Positions 9,885 to 18,037 of a stretch of DNA of 64,000 bases are shown here, one piece after another. The notes below the pieces were generated by a model. The model was given only the letters and a program-made list of their open reading frames with translations, did no database searches and was not told where the DNA came from. The DNA is from Shinella sp. H4-D48. Lineage in GTDB: Bacteria > Pseudomonadota > Alphaproteobacteria > Rhizobiales > Rhizobiaceae. Within the stretch, counting starts at the first letter, position 1; each line of letters opens with the position of its first letter. The position numbers were made by a program, and so were the translations under genes. The stretch spans positions 1,038,001 through 1,102,000 of the forward strand of contig NZ_CP093337.1 in assembly GCF_022637395.1 (NCBI RefSeq), given 5' to 3'.

Positions 9885-10664
9885 TTAACCGGGCGCGGAG
9901 CTGCGCCAGTCGAGGTACTGGCGAATGGTTTTCTGCGCGATGCCCTCCATCGTCTGCGCCGGGACCGCCGCCCACGGATCGGTGGCCGTGCCATCGACGC
10001 TTTCCTGGCCCTGAATGCGATGCAGCCGCGCGCCTGAGCCGTCCAGCACATCCCACACATAGATTACGGTGGTCTTGCCGGCGTCGTTCATCGCCGAGAA
10101 ATAGCCCTTGAGGATATGGCTTGCGGAATTGTCGGAGGCGCTGCGGATCGTCAGACCGCTCGATCGGGCTTCGGCCCCGAGCCGTTTTGACAAGGGTGTG
10201 ACGGCCTGCACCGGCGCGCCGATGATCGGCAGGAAACGGATCGTCTCGCCGCCCGTGGCCTTGGCCGGCGGGAGAGCCGCAAGTTCTTCTGCGCCTTCGG
10301 ATGTCTCGGCTGCAAGCGAACGCTGGGCCGCCGTGCGGCTCAGTTCCGCTTCCGTCGCGGAGACGCTGCCGCCGCCCTGGTTGCGCGCGAGCGCATCGGC
10401 CTGACCCTGAAGTGTCCCAGCCGTATCCGCGCCGGTCGAGCCGCCGCCGATACCGGGCGAGGCGAATGCCGTTTCCGCGGATGTGCCTGTCACCGGGCCG
10501 GTGTCGGCGCTCATCCGGTCGAGATCGCCCTGGGTGACCGGCGGCGAATTGAAATTGCCACCGACATCGACGCGCGGGATCAGCGCATCGGTGCTGTTGC
10601 AGCCGGCCAGGATTGCAATGAGGCCGATCAGTGCCAGCCGCTTGTTCAGCTTCTGCATTGTCAT
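9885..10664 (-). CDS. Lipoprotein of unknown function
   Basis: A 259-residue protein with a lipoprotein signal: basic N-terminus, hydrophobic core ALIGLIAI and lipobox LAGC (cysteine near residue 22). Residues 35-120 are low-complexity, rich in Gly, Ser, Thr and Ala, suggesting a flexible tether. The C-terminal 130 residues look folded (IRFLPIIGAPVQAVTPLSKRL, HILKGYFSAMNDAGKTTVIYVWDVLD) and resemble proteins that process or sense envelope components, but I do not recognise the family. An alternative ATG lies two codons in. Probably anchored to the outer or inner membrane facing the periplasm. Confidence 0.8.
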   Translation of the reverse strand: MTMQKLNKRLALIGLIAILAGCNSTDALIPRVDVGGNFNSPPVTQGDLDRMSADTGPVTGTSAETAFASPGIGGGSTGADTAGTLQGQADALARNQGGGSVSATEAELSRTAAQRSLAAETSEGAEELAALPPAKATGGETIRFLPIIGAPVQAVTPLSKRLGAEARSSGLTIRSASDNSASHILKGYFSAMNDAGKTTVIYVWDVLDGSGARLHRIQGQESVDGTATDPWAAVPAQTMEGIAQKTIRQYLDWRSSAPG

Positions 10665-10766
10665 CGTCCGTGTCCTGCGGAGGTGTTGCCCTCCGTTCCC
10701 CGCATCGAGTTATGCGGGATGGTTCCGGGCCCTGTCAATTACAGGATGTCGCCGGTGAAAACCGCG

Positions 10767-11918
10767 TCAGGCCTCGATGAAGTCGAGCCCGTAGCGCGAC
10801 AGCGCCTTCGGCGTGTCTGTTGTCGTCAGGTATGTTTGGCCAAGCGTCATCGCGGTGCCGGTGTCCGAATCGAACAGCAGCGTGTGCACGAACAGCGACA
10901 TGTTCGGCTCGATCTCCTGCGGATTGCCGAGCAGGAAGGCCTGATGGTCCATCCAGGAGGGCGCAAAGCGCGCGCCCACCGAATAGCCGCAGGTGTTGAG
11001 CCGGTGGCGCGCAAGCCCACGCTCGTCGATGAGGCGGGTAAAGGTCTCGAAGACCGTGCCGAAGGTGTTGCCGGGCCGAAGCACCATCTCCATCGCCTGC
11101 AAGGCCTCGCGGCAGGCACTATAGAGTTCGCGGTGGCGGCTGGTCGGCTCGCCGACGATGGCGGTTCGCATCATCGGCGCATGGTAACGCGCGCTCACAC
11201 CGGACCATTCGAGCGTCAGCTGATCCTGCGCATCCAGCCGGCGCCGGCCGGATTTCGAGCGGCAGAGCAGGGCGTCGGCGCCCGAGCCGATGACGAATTC
11301 GTTGGCGGCATAATCGCCGCCGCCGGCCAGTACGGCATTCTGTAGGGCGGCCAGGATCGCCGCCTCGTCGGCGCCGGCGGCGATCAGCGGGCGAGCGGCA
11401 TCGAGCGCATCGTCGGACAGGGCAGCGGCGCGCTCGACATAGGCGATCTCGGCCGGGCTCTTGATGAGCCGCAGGCGGCTGACGGTGCCGGACGCGTCGA
11501 CGATCTCGCCAAAACTCTGGAGCTGGTTGTCCAGCAAACGGGTGTTGCGGCCGGTCAGCCCGTGCGTGTCATATTCGATGCCGATGCGGCAGCCGAGCAA
11601 GTCGAGGTCCGACAGGAGATTCTTCAGGTCCATCGTCGGGTCCGCATTGACGCGGTCGACCCAGATCTCGATCTTTTCGATATTGGAGGTGTGGCGGGCC
11701 TGGCGCAGGTCGGCCGAGCGGGTGAGCAGCACCATGCTGCCATCGGCCTTCACGACGAGCGTCTGGAAGAAGCAGTAGCCGAAGGTGTCGTAGCCCGTCA
11801 GCCAGTACATGCTCTCCTGCGCAAAAAGCAGGACGGCGTCGAGCTTGTCCTCCCGCATGCGTGCGGTGAGCCGCTGGAGCCGGTTGGCGTATTCCTCGCT
11901 GTCGAAGTGAAGTGCCAT
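10767..11918 (-). CDS. M24 (pita-bread fold) family hydrolase lacking the metal ligands
   Basis: A 383-residue protein with the two-domain layout of creatinase/aminopeptidase P: an N-terminal creatinase-like domain (YWLTGYDTFGY at about residue 38) and a C-terminal pita-bread domain. In metallopeptidases the metal is held by two Asp, one His and two Glu; here the matching stretches read LEWSGVSARYHAPMMRT, NTCGYSVG and NMSLFVHTLL, so most ligands are missing. That is the pattern of creatinase and ectoine-hydrolase-type members, which cut C-N bonds without metal. Substrate unknown; an amidine or ectoine-like compound is possible. It lies 37 bases after pgeF and is probably in the same transcript. 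Confidence 0.8.
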   Translation of the reverse strand: MALHFDSEEYANRLQRLTARMREDKLDAVLLFAQESMYWLTGYDTFGYCFFQTLVVKADGSMVLLTRSADLRQARHTSNIEKIEIWVDRVNADPTMDLKNLLSDLDLLGCRIGIEYDTHGLTGRNTRLLDNQLQSFGEIVDASGTVSRLRLIKSPAEIAYVERAAALSDDALDAARPLIAAGADEAAILAALQNAVLAGGGDYAANEFVIGSGADALLCRSKSGRRRLDAQDQLTLEWSGVSARYHAPMMRTAIVGEPTSRHRELYSACREALQAMEMVLRPGNTFGTVFETFTRLIDERGLARHRLNTCGYSVGARFAPSWMDHQAFLLGNPQEIEPNMSLFVHTLLFDSDTGTAMTLGQTYLTTTDTPKALSRYGLDFIEA

Positions 11919-11955
11919 GGCGGTGTCTCCCTCGTCTTCGTCTGTTGTTTGCGCT

Positions 11956-12747
11956 TCAGCCCGCGATCATGATCGCCGAAATCTGGCGGCCGTAATCGGG
12001 TTCCTGCCGGTGCGTGGTGCGCCGGTAGGAGAAGAAGCGATCTTCGTCGGGATAGGTGCAGATGTCGAGATTTTCGGCGGTAACGCCGGCATCGTTCAGC
12101 CGCTGAGTGGTGAACGCCGGCAGATCGAACATGCTGTGGCCGGGTTTATCTGAAGGCGTGAAGTAGCGGCCGTATGCCGGATCGACGGCCAGGAAACGCT
12201 CGACGAATTCCGGCCCGACCTCATAGTTTTGCCGGGCGATCGACGGGCCGAGGCTGGCGACGATGGCCTCGCGGCGGGCGCCGAGCGCCTCCATGGCAGT
12301 GATGGTGTTTTCCAGCACGCCGAAGAGCGCGCCCTTCCAGCCCGCATGCGCGGCGCCCACGATGCGGGCCTCAGGGTCGCAGAACAGGATCGGGCCGCAA
12401 TCGGCCGCGAGAACGCCGAGCACGACGCCGGGCGTGGCCGTAACGAGCGCATCCGCTTGTGGGCGGCTGCCGTCATAACCGGCATCGACGGTCACGACAT
12501 CCGGCGAGTGGATCTGATGCACGGTCGCAAGCCGGTCCGGCGCTACGTCGAACCACCGGGCGACACGGACGCGATTCTCCTGGACGTTCTCCCGCGCGTC
12601 GTTCGAGCCGAGGCCGACATTGAGGCCGCGATAGATGCCTTCCGAGACGCCGCCGGCGCGCGTGAAGAAGCCGTGGCGCACGGATTTTCCGGCGCGTTCG
12701 GCGATCAGCGGGCTCTGGATGGGGGAGGGAAGCGCTTGGTCCTTCAT
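11956..12747 (-). CDS. pgeF: Laccase-domain protein PgeF/YfiH (peptidoglycan editing factor, purine nucleoside phosphorylase activity)
   Basis: A 263-residue protein of the YfiH/YlmD family. Metal-site motifs are visible in order: VHQIHSPDVV, ADCGPILF and AAHAGWKGA, which supply the conserved His and Cys ligands. E. coli YfiH is reported to keep non-canonical precursors out of peptidoglycan, and human FAMIN-type relatives act on purine nucleosides, so the exact role is debated. The ATG at 12747 gives the usual N-terminus; the open frame extends upstream but overlaps the methyltransferase gene and has no family similarity. It is 100 bases downstream of the MidA-type gene in a lgt-led run. Confidence 0.92.
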   Translation of the reverse strand: MKDQALPSPIQSPLIAERAGKSVRHGFFTRAGGVSEGIYRGLNVGLGSNDARENVQENRVRVARWFDVAPDRLATVHQIHSPDVVTVDAGYDGSRPQADALVTATPGVVLGVLAADCGPILFCDPEARIVGAAHAGWKGALFGVLENTITAMEALGARREAIVASLGPSIARQNYEVGPEFVERFLAVDPAYGRYFTPSDKPGHSMFDLPAFTTQRLNDAGVTAENLDICTYPDEDRFFSYRRTTHRQEPDYGRQISAIMIAG

Positions 12748-12847
12748 GGTCTCTCGGCTGGGCTTGGAGGGGCCGCCAGGCAAGGAACGCGGCCGGGGCA
12801 TGCGGGGTGCAAATCGGGCGGGATGTTGTCCGCCCGAGGGCGGCGTG

Positions 12848-13948
12848 TCAATCCGGCTGACGGAACGGAAACAGCGCAAGCGGTTCGCTGCCCACCGCCA
12901 AGACCTTGAAAAGATCGCCCATTCGGCCTGCGCCCGAACCTGCGAGACGGGCGACATCATTCAGAATCTGCTGCTGCGCCGCTTCATCCCGGTTGCGCCC
13001 GAGGGCCGATGCACGCTCGCCGATGCCGAGGCCGACGAGGAAATCCCCCTGGTGCAACATGCCATGGATATGGAGGCCGGAGGCTGCCGCGGCAGCCGCC
13101 AGGCGTTCGAAATCCACATGGCTTGTCAGGTCGGCCTCGCCGGGATGGGCAAGCGGCGGATCGAAGTCGTGCTTCAGAACCGCCTGAAGCGTATCGCCGA
13201 AGCCGCTGACGAAGTGACCGTAGTCGATGATGAGGGCAGTGCCACCGAAGCGGGCGATGCGTTCGCCGATCGTCGCCATCACCGCTTCGCGCGCAGGGGC
13301 GATCTCGAAGATCGTGCCGTTTTCTACAGTCTTATGATTGTCCGGCAGCAGAGCGGGGTCGATGCCCGCGACACCGGCGGCAAAGGTCAGCTCGTCCTCG
13401 GCATCGAGCCCTACAAGGCGCTCGCGAAAGCCTGTAGGCGTCTTGACGAACTGGCGGATGGGGATGGCATCGAACAGCTCGTTGGCGGCGAGCAGAACGA
13501 AGCCGTCTGGCAACTCCTCGAAACTGTCGTGCCAGCTGACGCGGCCGGCATGGAGCCCGAGCGTCTCGTGCTGGATCTCGCGCAGCCTGGGGCTCGTCTC
13601 CACAAGATGGAAGGTTGCGCTCTCGTAGAGTTGCGGCGCGAGCTTGGCGACGACGCGCAGCATGTCGGACATCATGGTGCCGCGGCCGGGGCCGATCTCG
13701 GCGATGCGCACCCGTTCCGGTCCGCCATGCTTCTGCCAGGCATGGACGAGGAAGATGCCGAGCATCTCGCCGAAGAGCTGGCTGACCTCAGGTGCGGTGA
13801 CGAAATCGCCGGCGCGGCCAAAGGGGTCTCGCGTACGATAGTAGCCATATTCGGGGTCGGCGAGGCACAGCGCGAAATAGTCCGTGATGCTGATCGGACC
13901 ATTGGTATGGATCAGCGCCTTTATCTTGCGGGCGAGCGGTGTCGACAT
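12848..13948 (-). CDS. SAM-dependent methyltransferase, MidA/NDUFAF7 family
   Basis: A 366-residue protein matching the mitochondrial NDUFAF7/MidA family. The first 40 residues contain SITDYFALCLADPEYGYY, a family hallmark; the SAM-binding motif is IAEIGPGRGTMM (about residue 82); later come LLAANELFDAIPIRQF and IIDYGH. Human NDUFAF7 dimethylates an arginine of the complex I subunit NDUFS2 during assembly, so a role in respiratory complex I assembly is plausible here, by family only. It starts 13 bases after lgt, so the two genes are probably co-transcribed. This lgt-midA-pgeF order is common in alphaproteobacteria. Confidence 0.92.
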   Translation of the reverse strand: MSTPLARKIKALIHTNGPISITDYFALCLADPEYGYYRTRDPFGRAGDFVTAPEVSQLFGEMLGIFLVHAWQKHGGPERVRIAEIGPGRGTMMSDMLRVVAKLAPQLYESATFHLVETSPRLREIQHETLGLHAGRVSWHDSFEELPDGFVLLAANELFDAIPIRQFVKTPTGFRERLVGLDAEDELTFAAGVAGIDPALLPDNHKTVENGTIFEIAPAREAVMATIGERIARFGGTALIIDYGHFVSGFGDTLQAVLKHDFDPPLAHPGEADLTSHVDFERLAAAAAASGLHIHGMLHQGDFLVGLGIGERASALGRNRDEAAQQQILNDVARLAGSGAGRMGDLFKVLAVGSEPLALFPFRQPD

Positions 13949-13961
13949 GGCATTGATCCGT

Positions 13962-14804
13962 TCAGGCGCGGGCCGGCTCGGCCGGGCGTGCGCGCAGGAT
14001 GGCCCAGATGCCGAGCGCGAGCATGGGCAGCGACAGCACCATGCCCATGGTCAGCCAGCCGCCGAAGAGATAGCCGAGCTGCGGATCCGGCTCGCGGAAG
14101 AACTCGACCGTGATGCGCGAAAGAGCGTAGCCCGCGACGAAGATGCCGGTCACCAGGCCCGGGCGCTTCAGCGCGCCGAAGCGATAGATCGCAACGGCGA
14201 TCACGGCGAGCAGCAGGATGCCCTCGAGCCCGGCTTCGTAAAGCTGGCTCGGATGGCGGGCGAAGGGGCCGGCCTCCGGAAAGATCACCGCCCAGGGCGC
14301 ATCCGACAGCCGCCCCCACAGCTCGCCGTTGACGAAATTGGCAATGCGGCCGAAGAACAGGCCGATAGGCACGACGGCGGCGACGATATCGAACAGGCTC
14401 CACAGCGGAATACTGTGACGCCGCGCAAACAGGATCATGGCGAGTGTCGTGCCGGCGAAGCCGCCGTGGAAGGACATGCCGCCTTTCCAGACCTGAAGGG
14501 CACGCAGCGGGTCGGCCGCGACATTCGGAAAATCGTAGAACAGGATATAGCCGATGCGGCCGCCGAGAATGATGCCGACCGCGGCCCAGACGAGGAAGTC
14601 GTCGAGCTGGGCGCGGGTGATCGGGGCTTCACCCGCCCACAGGCGCGGCGTTTCGATCAGCCTGCGGGCATAGAGCCAGCCCAGCATGATGCCCACGACA
14701 TAGGCGATGCCGTACCAGTGCACGTCGACCGGGCCTATGGAAAAGGCGATCGGGTCGATTTCGGGATAGGGCATGATGGCAAAGAGCTGCGCGATGTTCG
14801 TCAA
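13962..14804 (-). CDS. lgt: Prolipoprotein diacylglyceryl transferase
   Basis: A 280-residue inner-membrane enzyme that transfers diacylglycerol from phosphatidylglycerol to the lipobox cysteine of prolipoproteins, the first step of lipoprotein maturation. The Lgt signature region is clear: [22 protein letters not shown] (catalytic His), [14 protein letters not shown] and [12 protein letters not shown]. At least seven membrane segments are present. The start is uncertain: TTG at 14804 has GAGGA about 10 bases upstream, while an ATG at 14774 (giving MPYPEIDP) lacks a site. It heads the minus-strand operon with the MidA-type gene and is divergent from ubiK. Several of its likely substrates lie in this window. 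Confidence 0.95.
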   Translation of the reverse strand: MTNIAQLFAIMPYPEIDPIAFSIGPVDVHWYGIAYVVGIMLGWLYARRLIETPRLWAGEAPITRAQLDDFLVWAAVGIILGGRIGYILFYDFPNVAADPLRALQVWKGGMSFHGGFAGTTLAMILFARRHSIPLWSLFDIVAAVVPIGLFFGRIANFVNGELWGRLSDAPWAVIFPEAGPFARHPSQLYEAGLEGILLLAVIAVAIYRFGALKRPGLVTGIFVAGYALSRITVEFFREPDPQLGYLFGGWLTMGMVLSLPMLALGIWAILRARPAEPARA

Positions 14805-15013
14805 GCGTGGATATTCCTCGTTTCGGGCGGAAGATGGCGAGGCCTTGCGGCAGGGTCAAGGCGGGAAATGGCGATTGCTTCTGCCCGGCAGGTCCCAGGC
14901 GCGCCGATCCACCGGAATCCGCTTGCAAGCGGCGGTCCAAGACCCTACCTCAAGGGACAGGATGCGGGCGTAAGCGCCCGCCGCAACCATCGACACCCGA
15001 GGAGGGAAGACCC

Positions 15014-15271
15014 ATGACCACCGGTGCGAACCGCATTCTCGACGATTTCGCAAAGCTGATGACCGATGCCGCGGGTGCTGCCCAGGGCATGCGCAAGGAA
15101 GCCGAAACGATGGTTCGCGCGCAGGCCGAACGCATCATCAACGGGCTCGACCTCGTCAAGCGCGAGGAATTCGAAGCGGTGCGCGAAATGGCCATCAAGG
15201 CGCGGGATGAAAACGACGCGCTCCTGAAGCGCCTCGAAGCGCTGGAAGCGCGCCTCAGCTCAGGCAATTGA
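15014..15271 (+). CDS. ubiK: Ubiquinone biosynthesis accessory factor UbiK (BMFP family)
   Basis: An 85-residue, nearly all-helical protein. The N-terminal amphipathic part (RILDDFAKLMTDAAGAAQGM) and the C-terminal coiled coil (DALLKRLEALEARL) match the YqiC/UbiK family. In E. coli UbiK binds UbiJ and helps the aerobic steps of ubiquinone synthesis; the Brucella homologue has membrane-fusion activity in vitro. GGAGG lies 9 bases before the ATG. The gene is divergent from lgt and has its own strong terminator, so it is a single-gene transcript. Confidence 0.9.
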   Translation: MTTGANRILDDFAKLMTDAAGAAQGMRKEAETMVRAQAERIINGLDLVKREEFEAVREMAIKARDENDALLKRLEALEARLSSGN

Positions 15272-15304
15272 ACCGTTTCGCTACAGCTTTTCACAGCACA
15301 GACT

Positions 15305-15342
15305 CGGTTGGCGTGATTCACATCGTGCCAACCGTTTTTTTT
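15305..15342 (+). terminator. Strong intrinsic terminator after ubiK
   Basis: CGGTTGGC pairs with GCCAACCG across a 14-base loop and is followed by eight T residues. It lies 34 bases after the ubiK stop. Confidence 0.92.
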
Positions 15343-15662
15343 AATAAAATTTTTACCCCTGTGGACACTTGCGAAAAGCCCTTTTGGCAGAGTCTCTTAA
15401 GCGCTCGACCTGAATCTTTTTCGGAGCGGCTTTCCACAACCGTCCGGGGAAAACGGGTGCTCAGGGGCTGGCGTCGTGACTCCGCCGTTATACACTGATT
15501 TTAAATGATGATTCGAAACAGGCGGCGCAAGCTTCGGACAGGGTAAGTCGTCCAGTCTGCGTGCAGTGCCTAGCAATCATTCAGTGTTGTATCCGGAGTA
15601 AGGTTTGCCGCGTCGTGTGTGTGAGCGCGATAAGGCATGCCTGCCGGCCTTGAAGGTGACGC
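15343..15662. other. AT-richer intergenic stretch before the ybjN-like gene
   Basis: About 320 bases without a credible gene. The first 40 bases are unusually AT-rich for this genome (AATAAAATTTTT). A TTTTAAATGATGATT stretch occurs near 15500, and GTATCCGGAGTAAGG lies near 15590. The ybjN-like promoter should be here, but I cannot fix its boxes. A small RNA is possible; I see no second terminator that would define its end. Confidence 0.5.
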
Positions 15663-16163
15663 ATGAGCCTTATGGAATTGGATATCGGGCGCCAGTCCAA
15701 CCCGGTCGACATGATCGAATTCGTCGCGGCGAACAACGATTGGACGTTCGAACGGTCGGGCGAAGACGAGATCGCGATGACCGTCGAAGGCAAATGGACG
15801 GACTACCACGTCTCCTTCTCCTGGATGGAGGAATTCGAGGCGCTGCATCTGGCCTGCGCCTTCGACATCAAGGTTCCCGAAAGCCGGGTGAACGAGGTCA
15901 TGTGCCTTCTCTCCCATGTCAACGGACAGGTGCTGATGGGGCATTTCGACCTCTGGCGCCGCGAGGATGTGGTGATCTTTCGCCAGTCGCTGCTGCTTGC
16001 CGGCGGCGCTGAACCGACCAACCAGCAGGTCGAGGTGCTGCTCTCCAGCGCGCTCGAATCCTGCGAAGCCTATTTCCAGGCCTTCCAGTTCGTCGTGTGG
16101 TCCGGCATGGATGCGCAGTCGGCTGTCGATGCCGTGTTGTTCGAGACGGTCGGGGAGGCCTGA
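15663..16163 (+). CDS. YbjN domain-containing protein
   Basis: A 166-residue acidic, soluble protein with the YbjN fold pattern: alternating strands and helices, FSWMEEFEALHLACAFDIKVP in the middle and an ALESCEAYFQAFQFVVW helix near the end. These proteins resemble type III secretion chaperones in fold. In alphaproteobacteria the gene sits just before proC, as here, with only 2 bases between the stop and the proC start. No biochemical function is established; E. coli YbjN affects motility and stress phenotypes. Confidence 0.88.
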   Translation: MSLMELDIGRQSNPVDMIEFVAANNDWTFERSGEDEIAMTVEGKWTDYHVSFSWMEEFEALHLACAFDIKVPESRVNEVMCLLSHVNGQVLMGHFDLWRREDVVIFRQSLLLAGGAEPTNQQVEVLLSSALESCEAYFQAFQFVVWSGMDAQSAVDAVLFETVGEA

Positions 16164-16165
16164 TC

Positions 16166-16984
16166 ATGAGCGTGGCCGCGAACGGACCCATCGTTCTCAT
16201 CGGTGCCGGCAATATGGGCGGCGCGATGCTCGCCGGCTGGCTGAAGAGCGGTATTTCCGGCGCGTCGGTGATCGTCATCGATCCAGGCCCGCAGCCGGCG
16301 ATGGCCAAGCTGATTGCCGATAACGGTGTGCGCCACGAGACCACGGCGCCCGAGGGCGTGAAGGCCGGGGTCATCTTCGTTGCTGTCAAGCCGCAGGTCA
16401 TCGATCAGGTGCTGCCGCCGCTCAAGGGGCTGGTCGGCCCCGAAACGGTGATCGTCTCCGTTGCGGCCGGCAAGACCATCGCCAATCTCGAGAGCCATCT
16501 CGGCGAGGCCGCCACCGTGCGCGCCATGCCGAACACGCCGGCAATGATCGGCCGCGGCGTGACGGGCGCCTATGCCAATGCGCGTGTGACCGAGGTCCAG
16601 CGCAATTTCGTGCACGCCCTGCTCAAGGTGAGCGGCCCGGTCGAATGGGTCGCCAGCGAGGGCGACATCGATGCCGTCACGGCGGTGTCGGGCAGTGGCC
16701 CGGCTTATGTCTTTTATCTCGTCGAGTGCATGGCAGAGGCAGGCCGCAAGGCGGGCCTGCCGGCGGACCTCGCCATGCGGCTCGCACGGGAAACCGTCGC
16801 GGGGGCTGGTGAATTGCTTCACCAGTCCCCCGACGACGCGAGCCGTCTGCGCCAGAACGTGACCTCGCCGGGCGGCACAACGGCTGCAGCACTTTCGGTG
16901 CTCATGGCCGACGACGGCATGCAGCCGCTTTTCGACAAGGCCATTGCGGCGGCACGCCTGCGCGCCGAGGAATTGGCGGGTTAA
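16166..16984 (+). CDS. proC: Pyrroline-5-carboxylate reductase
   Basis: A 272-residue enzyme for the last step of proline synthesis: it reduces 1-pyrroline-5-carboxylate with NAD(P)H. The Rossmann motif is LIGAGNMGGAML near the N-terminus; later come VAVKPQVIDQVL, RAMPNTPAMIGRG and the C-terminal domain signature VSGSGPAYVFYLVE and NVTSPGGTTAAAL. GGGGAGG inside the end of the ybjN-like gene serves as its ribosome-binding site, so the two genes are translationally close and co-transcribed. Confidence 0.97.
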   Translation: MSVAANGPIVLIGAGNMGGAMLAGWLKSGISGASVIVIDPGPQPAMAKLIADNGVRHETTAPEGVKAGVIFVAVKPQVIDQVLPPLKGLVGPETVIVSVAAGKTIANLESHLGEAATVRAMPNTPAMIGRGVTGAYANARVTEVQRNFVHALLKVSGPVEWVASEGDIDAVTAVSGSGPAYVFYLVECMAEAGRKAGLPADLAMRLARETVAGAGELLHQSPDDASRLRQNVTSPGGTTAAALSVLMADDGMQPLFDKAIAAARLRAEELAG

Positions 16985-17092
16985 CCCGTTTTCCTGAATC
17001 GCAGGAATCGGTTAGTCCGTTCTTTTCATCCAGTTCCTTGCGGACTTCATGTTCCCCGGGAATTGCCCTGAACGATTGCGGGATCCTCCTTC

Positions 17093-17434
17093 ATGACCGA
17101 CACCATTGCCTATGCCGATTTCGAGCGGGTCGACATTCGCGTCGGCACCATTATCGAGGCGCTGCCGTTCCCCGAGGCGCGCAAGCCCGCTTACAAGCTG
17201 ACCATCGACTTCGGCCCTGAAATCGGCACGAAGAAATCGTCGGCGCAGATCACCGTCCATTACAGGCTGGAAGAACTGGTCGGGCGGCAGGTGCTTGCCG
17301 TCGTCAATTTTCCGCCGCGCCAGATCGGACCCGTCCGCTCGGAAGTCCTGACGCTCGGTTTCGAGGATGCAGCCGGCGCGATCGTTCTGGCCGGCGTGGA
17401 CCAGCCGGTGCCGAACGGCAAGAAGATGTGCTGA
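17093..17434 (+). CDS. csaA: tRNA-binding (OB-fold) protein, CsaA type
   Basis: A 113-residue single-domain protein with the tRNA-binding OB fold seen at the C-terminus of methionyl-tRNA synthetase. Motifs are FERVDIRVGTIIEALPFPEARKPAYKL (in parts), FPPRQIGPVRSEVL and a closing PNGKKMC. B. subtilis CsaA was described as a secretion-linked chaperone and the family binds tRNA. It is free-standing; the next gene is convergent and starts its stop codon 6 bases away. Confidence 0.92.
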   Translation: MTDTIAYADFERVDIRVGTIIEALPFPEARKPAYKLTIDFGPEIGTKKSSAQITVHYRLEELVGRQVLAVVNFPPRQIGPVRSEVLTLGFEDAAGAIVLAGVDQPVPNGKKMC

Positions 17435-17439
17435 ACTTT

Positions 17440-18024
17440 CTAGTGAATGTCTCTTGAGAGGGGCGGGCCCAGCCGGAAGTCCGTGAACTCGGCTTCGAAG
17501 CCTTCCCGCTGTGGCGAGCAGGTCATGACGCCGACCGACAGTTCGGTGTATTCCGTCGGGAAATAGGCGAGGCGGGCCATCCGCCATTCCACCATGGCGT
17601 CCGTCCTGTACTGAATGAACAGCGCATCGCCGTTGCGTGTGACGCGGACGGAAATCAGATCGAACTCATCGTTGATCCGGAAGGCCGACCAGTCGGAATG
17701 GCCGCGCGTGACGACGACGCTGAAGTGCTTCGCGCCGTCGGTGAACTCGATGCCGCATTTCACCCAGGCTGCTTCGTCGTGGCGGATCATCAGGCCTGCC
17801 TGGTCGTAGAGCGTTTCGTAGCGGCCGCGAAAGGTCGTCTCCAGCGTAAAGTCGCCGGACCGTTGCCGGTGCAGGAAATGGCCGCTGTCAGGCTGGAAAC
17901 CGTAATAGGTACGTTGCCAGAAGTCCGTCTTGAGGCCAGTGCGCACATGCAGGCTGCCCTCCCGCAGGTCCGCGGCGGGTGGCGGATTGAGCCAAAGGAG
18001 ATCGTTGAACGGGGCTTTGCTCAT
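17440..18024 (-). CDS. DUF1349 domain-containing protein (concanavalin-like fold)
   Basis: A 194-residue soluble protein of the DUF1349/YesU family: tryptophan- and aromatic-rich beta-sandwich with FRGRYETLYDQAGLMIR, WVKCGIEF and SVVVTRGHSDWS. Members are called 'regulation of enolase protein 1' in yeast; a carbohydrate-binding lectin-like role is suspected but not shown. It starts 13 bases after the histidine kinase stop and so is the last gene of the MarR-OmpR-kinase operon, an unusual partner for a two-component system. Confidence 0.85.
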   Translation of the reverse strand: MSKAPFNDLLWLNPPPAADLREGSLHVRTGLKTDFWQRTYYGFQPDSGHFLHRQRSGDFTLETTFRGRYETLYDQAGLMIRHDEAAWVKCGIEFTDGAKHFSVVVTRGHSDWSAFRINDEFDLISVRVTRNGDALFIQYRTDAMVEWRMARLAYFPTEYTELSVGVMTCSPQREGFEAEFTDFRLGPPLSRDIH

Positions 18025-18037
18025 CGGGTCTTTCCTG

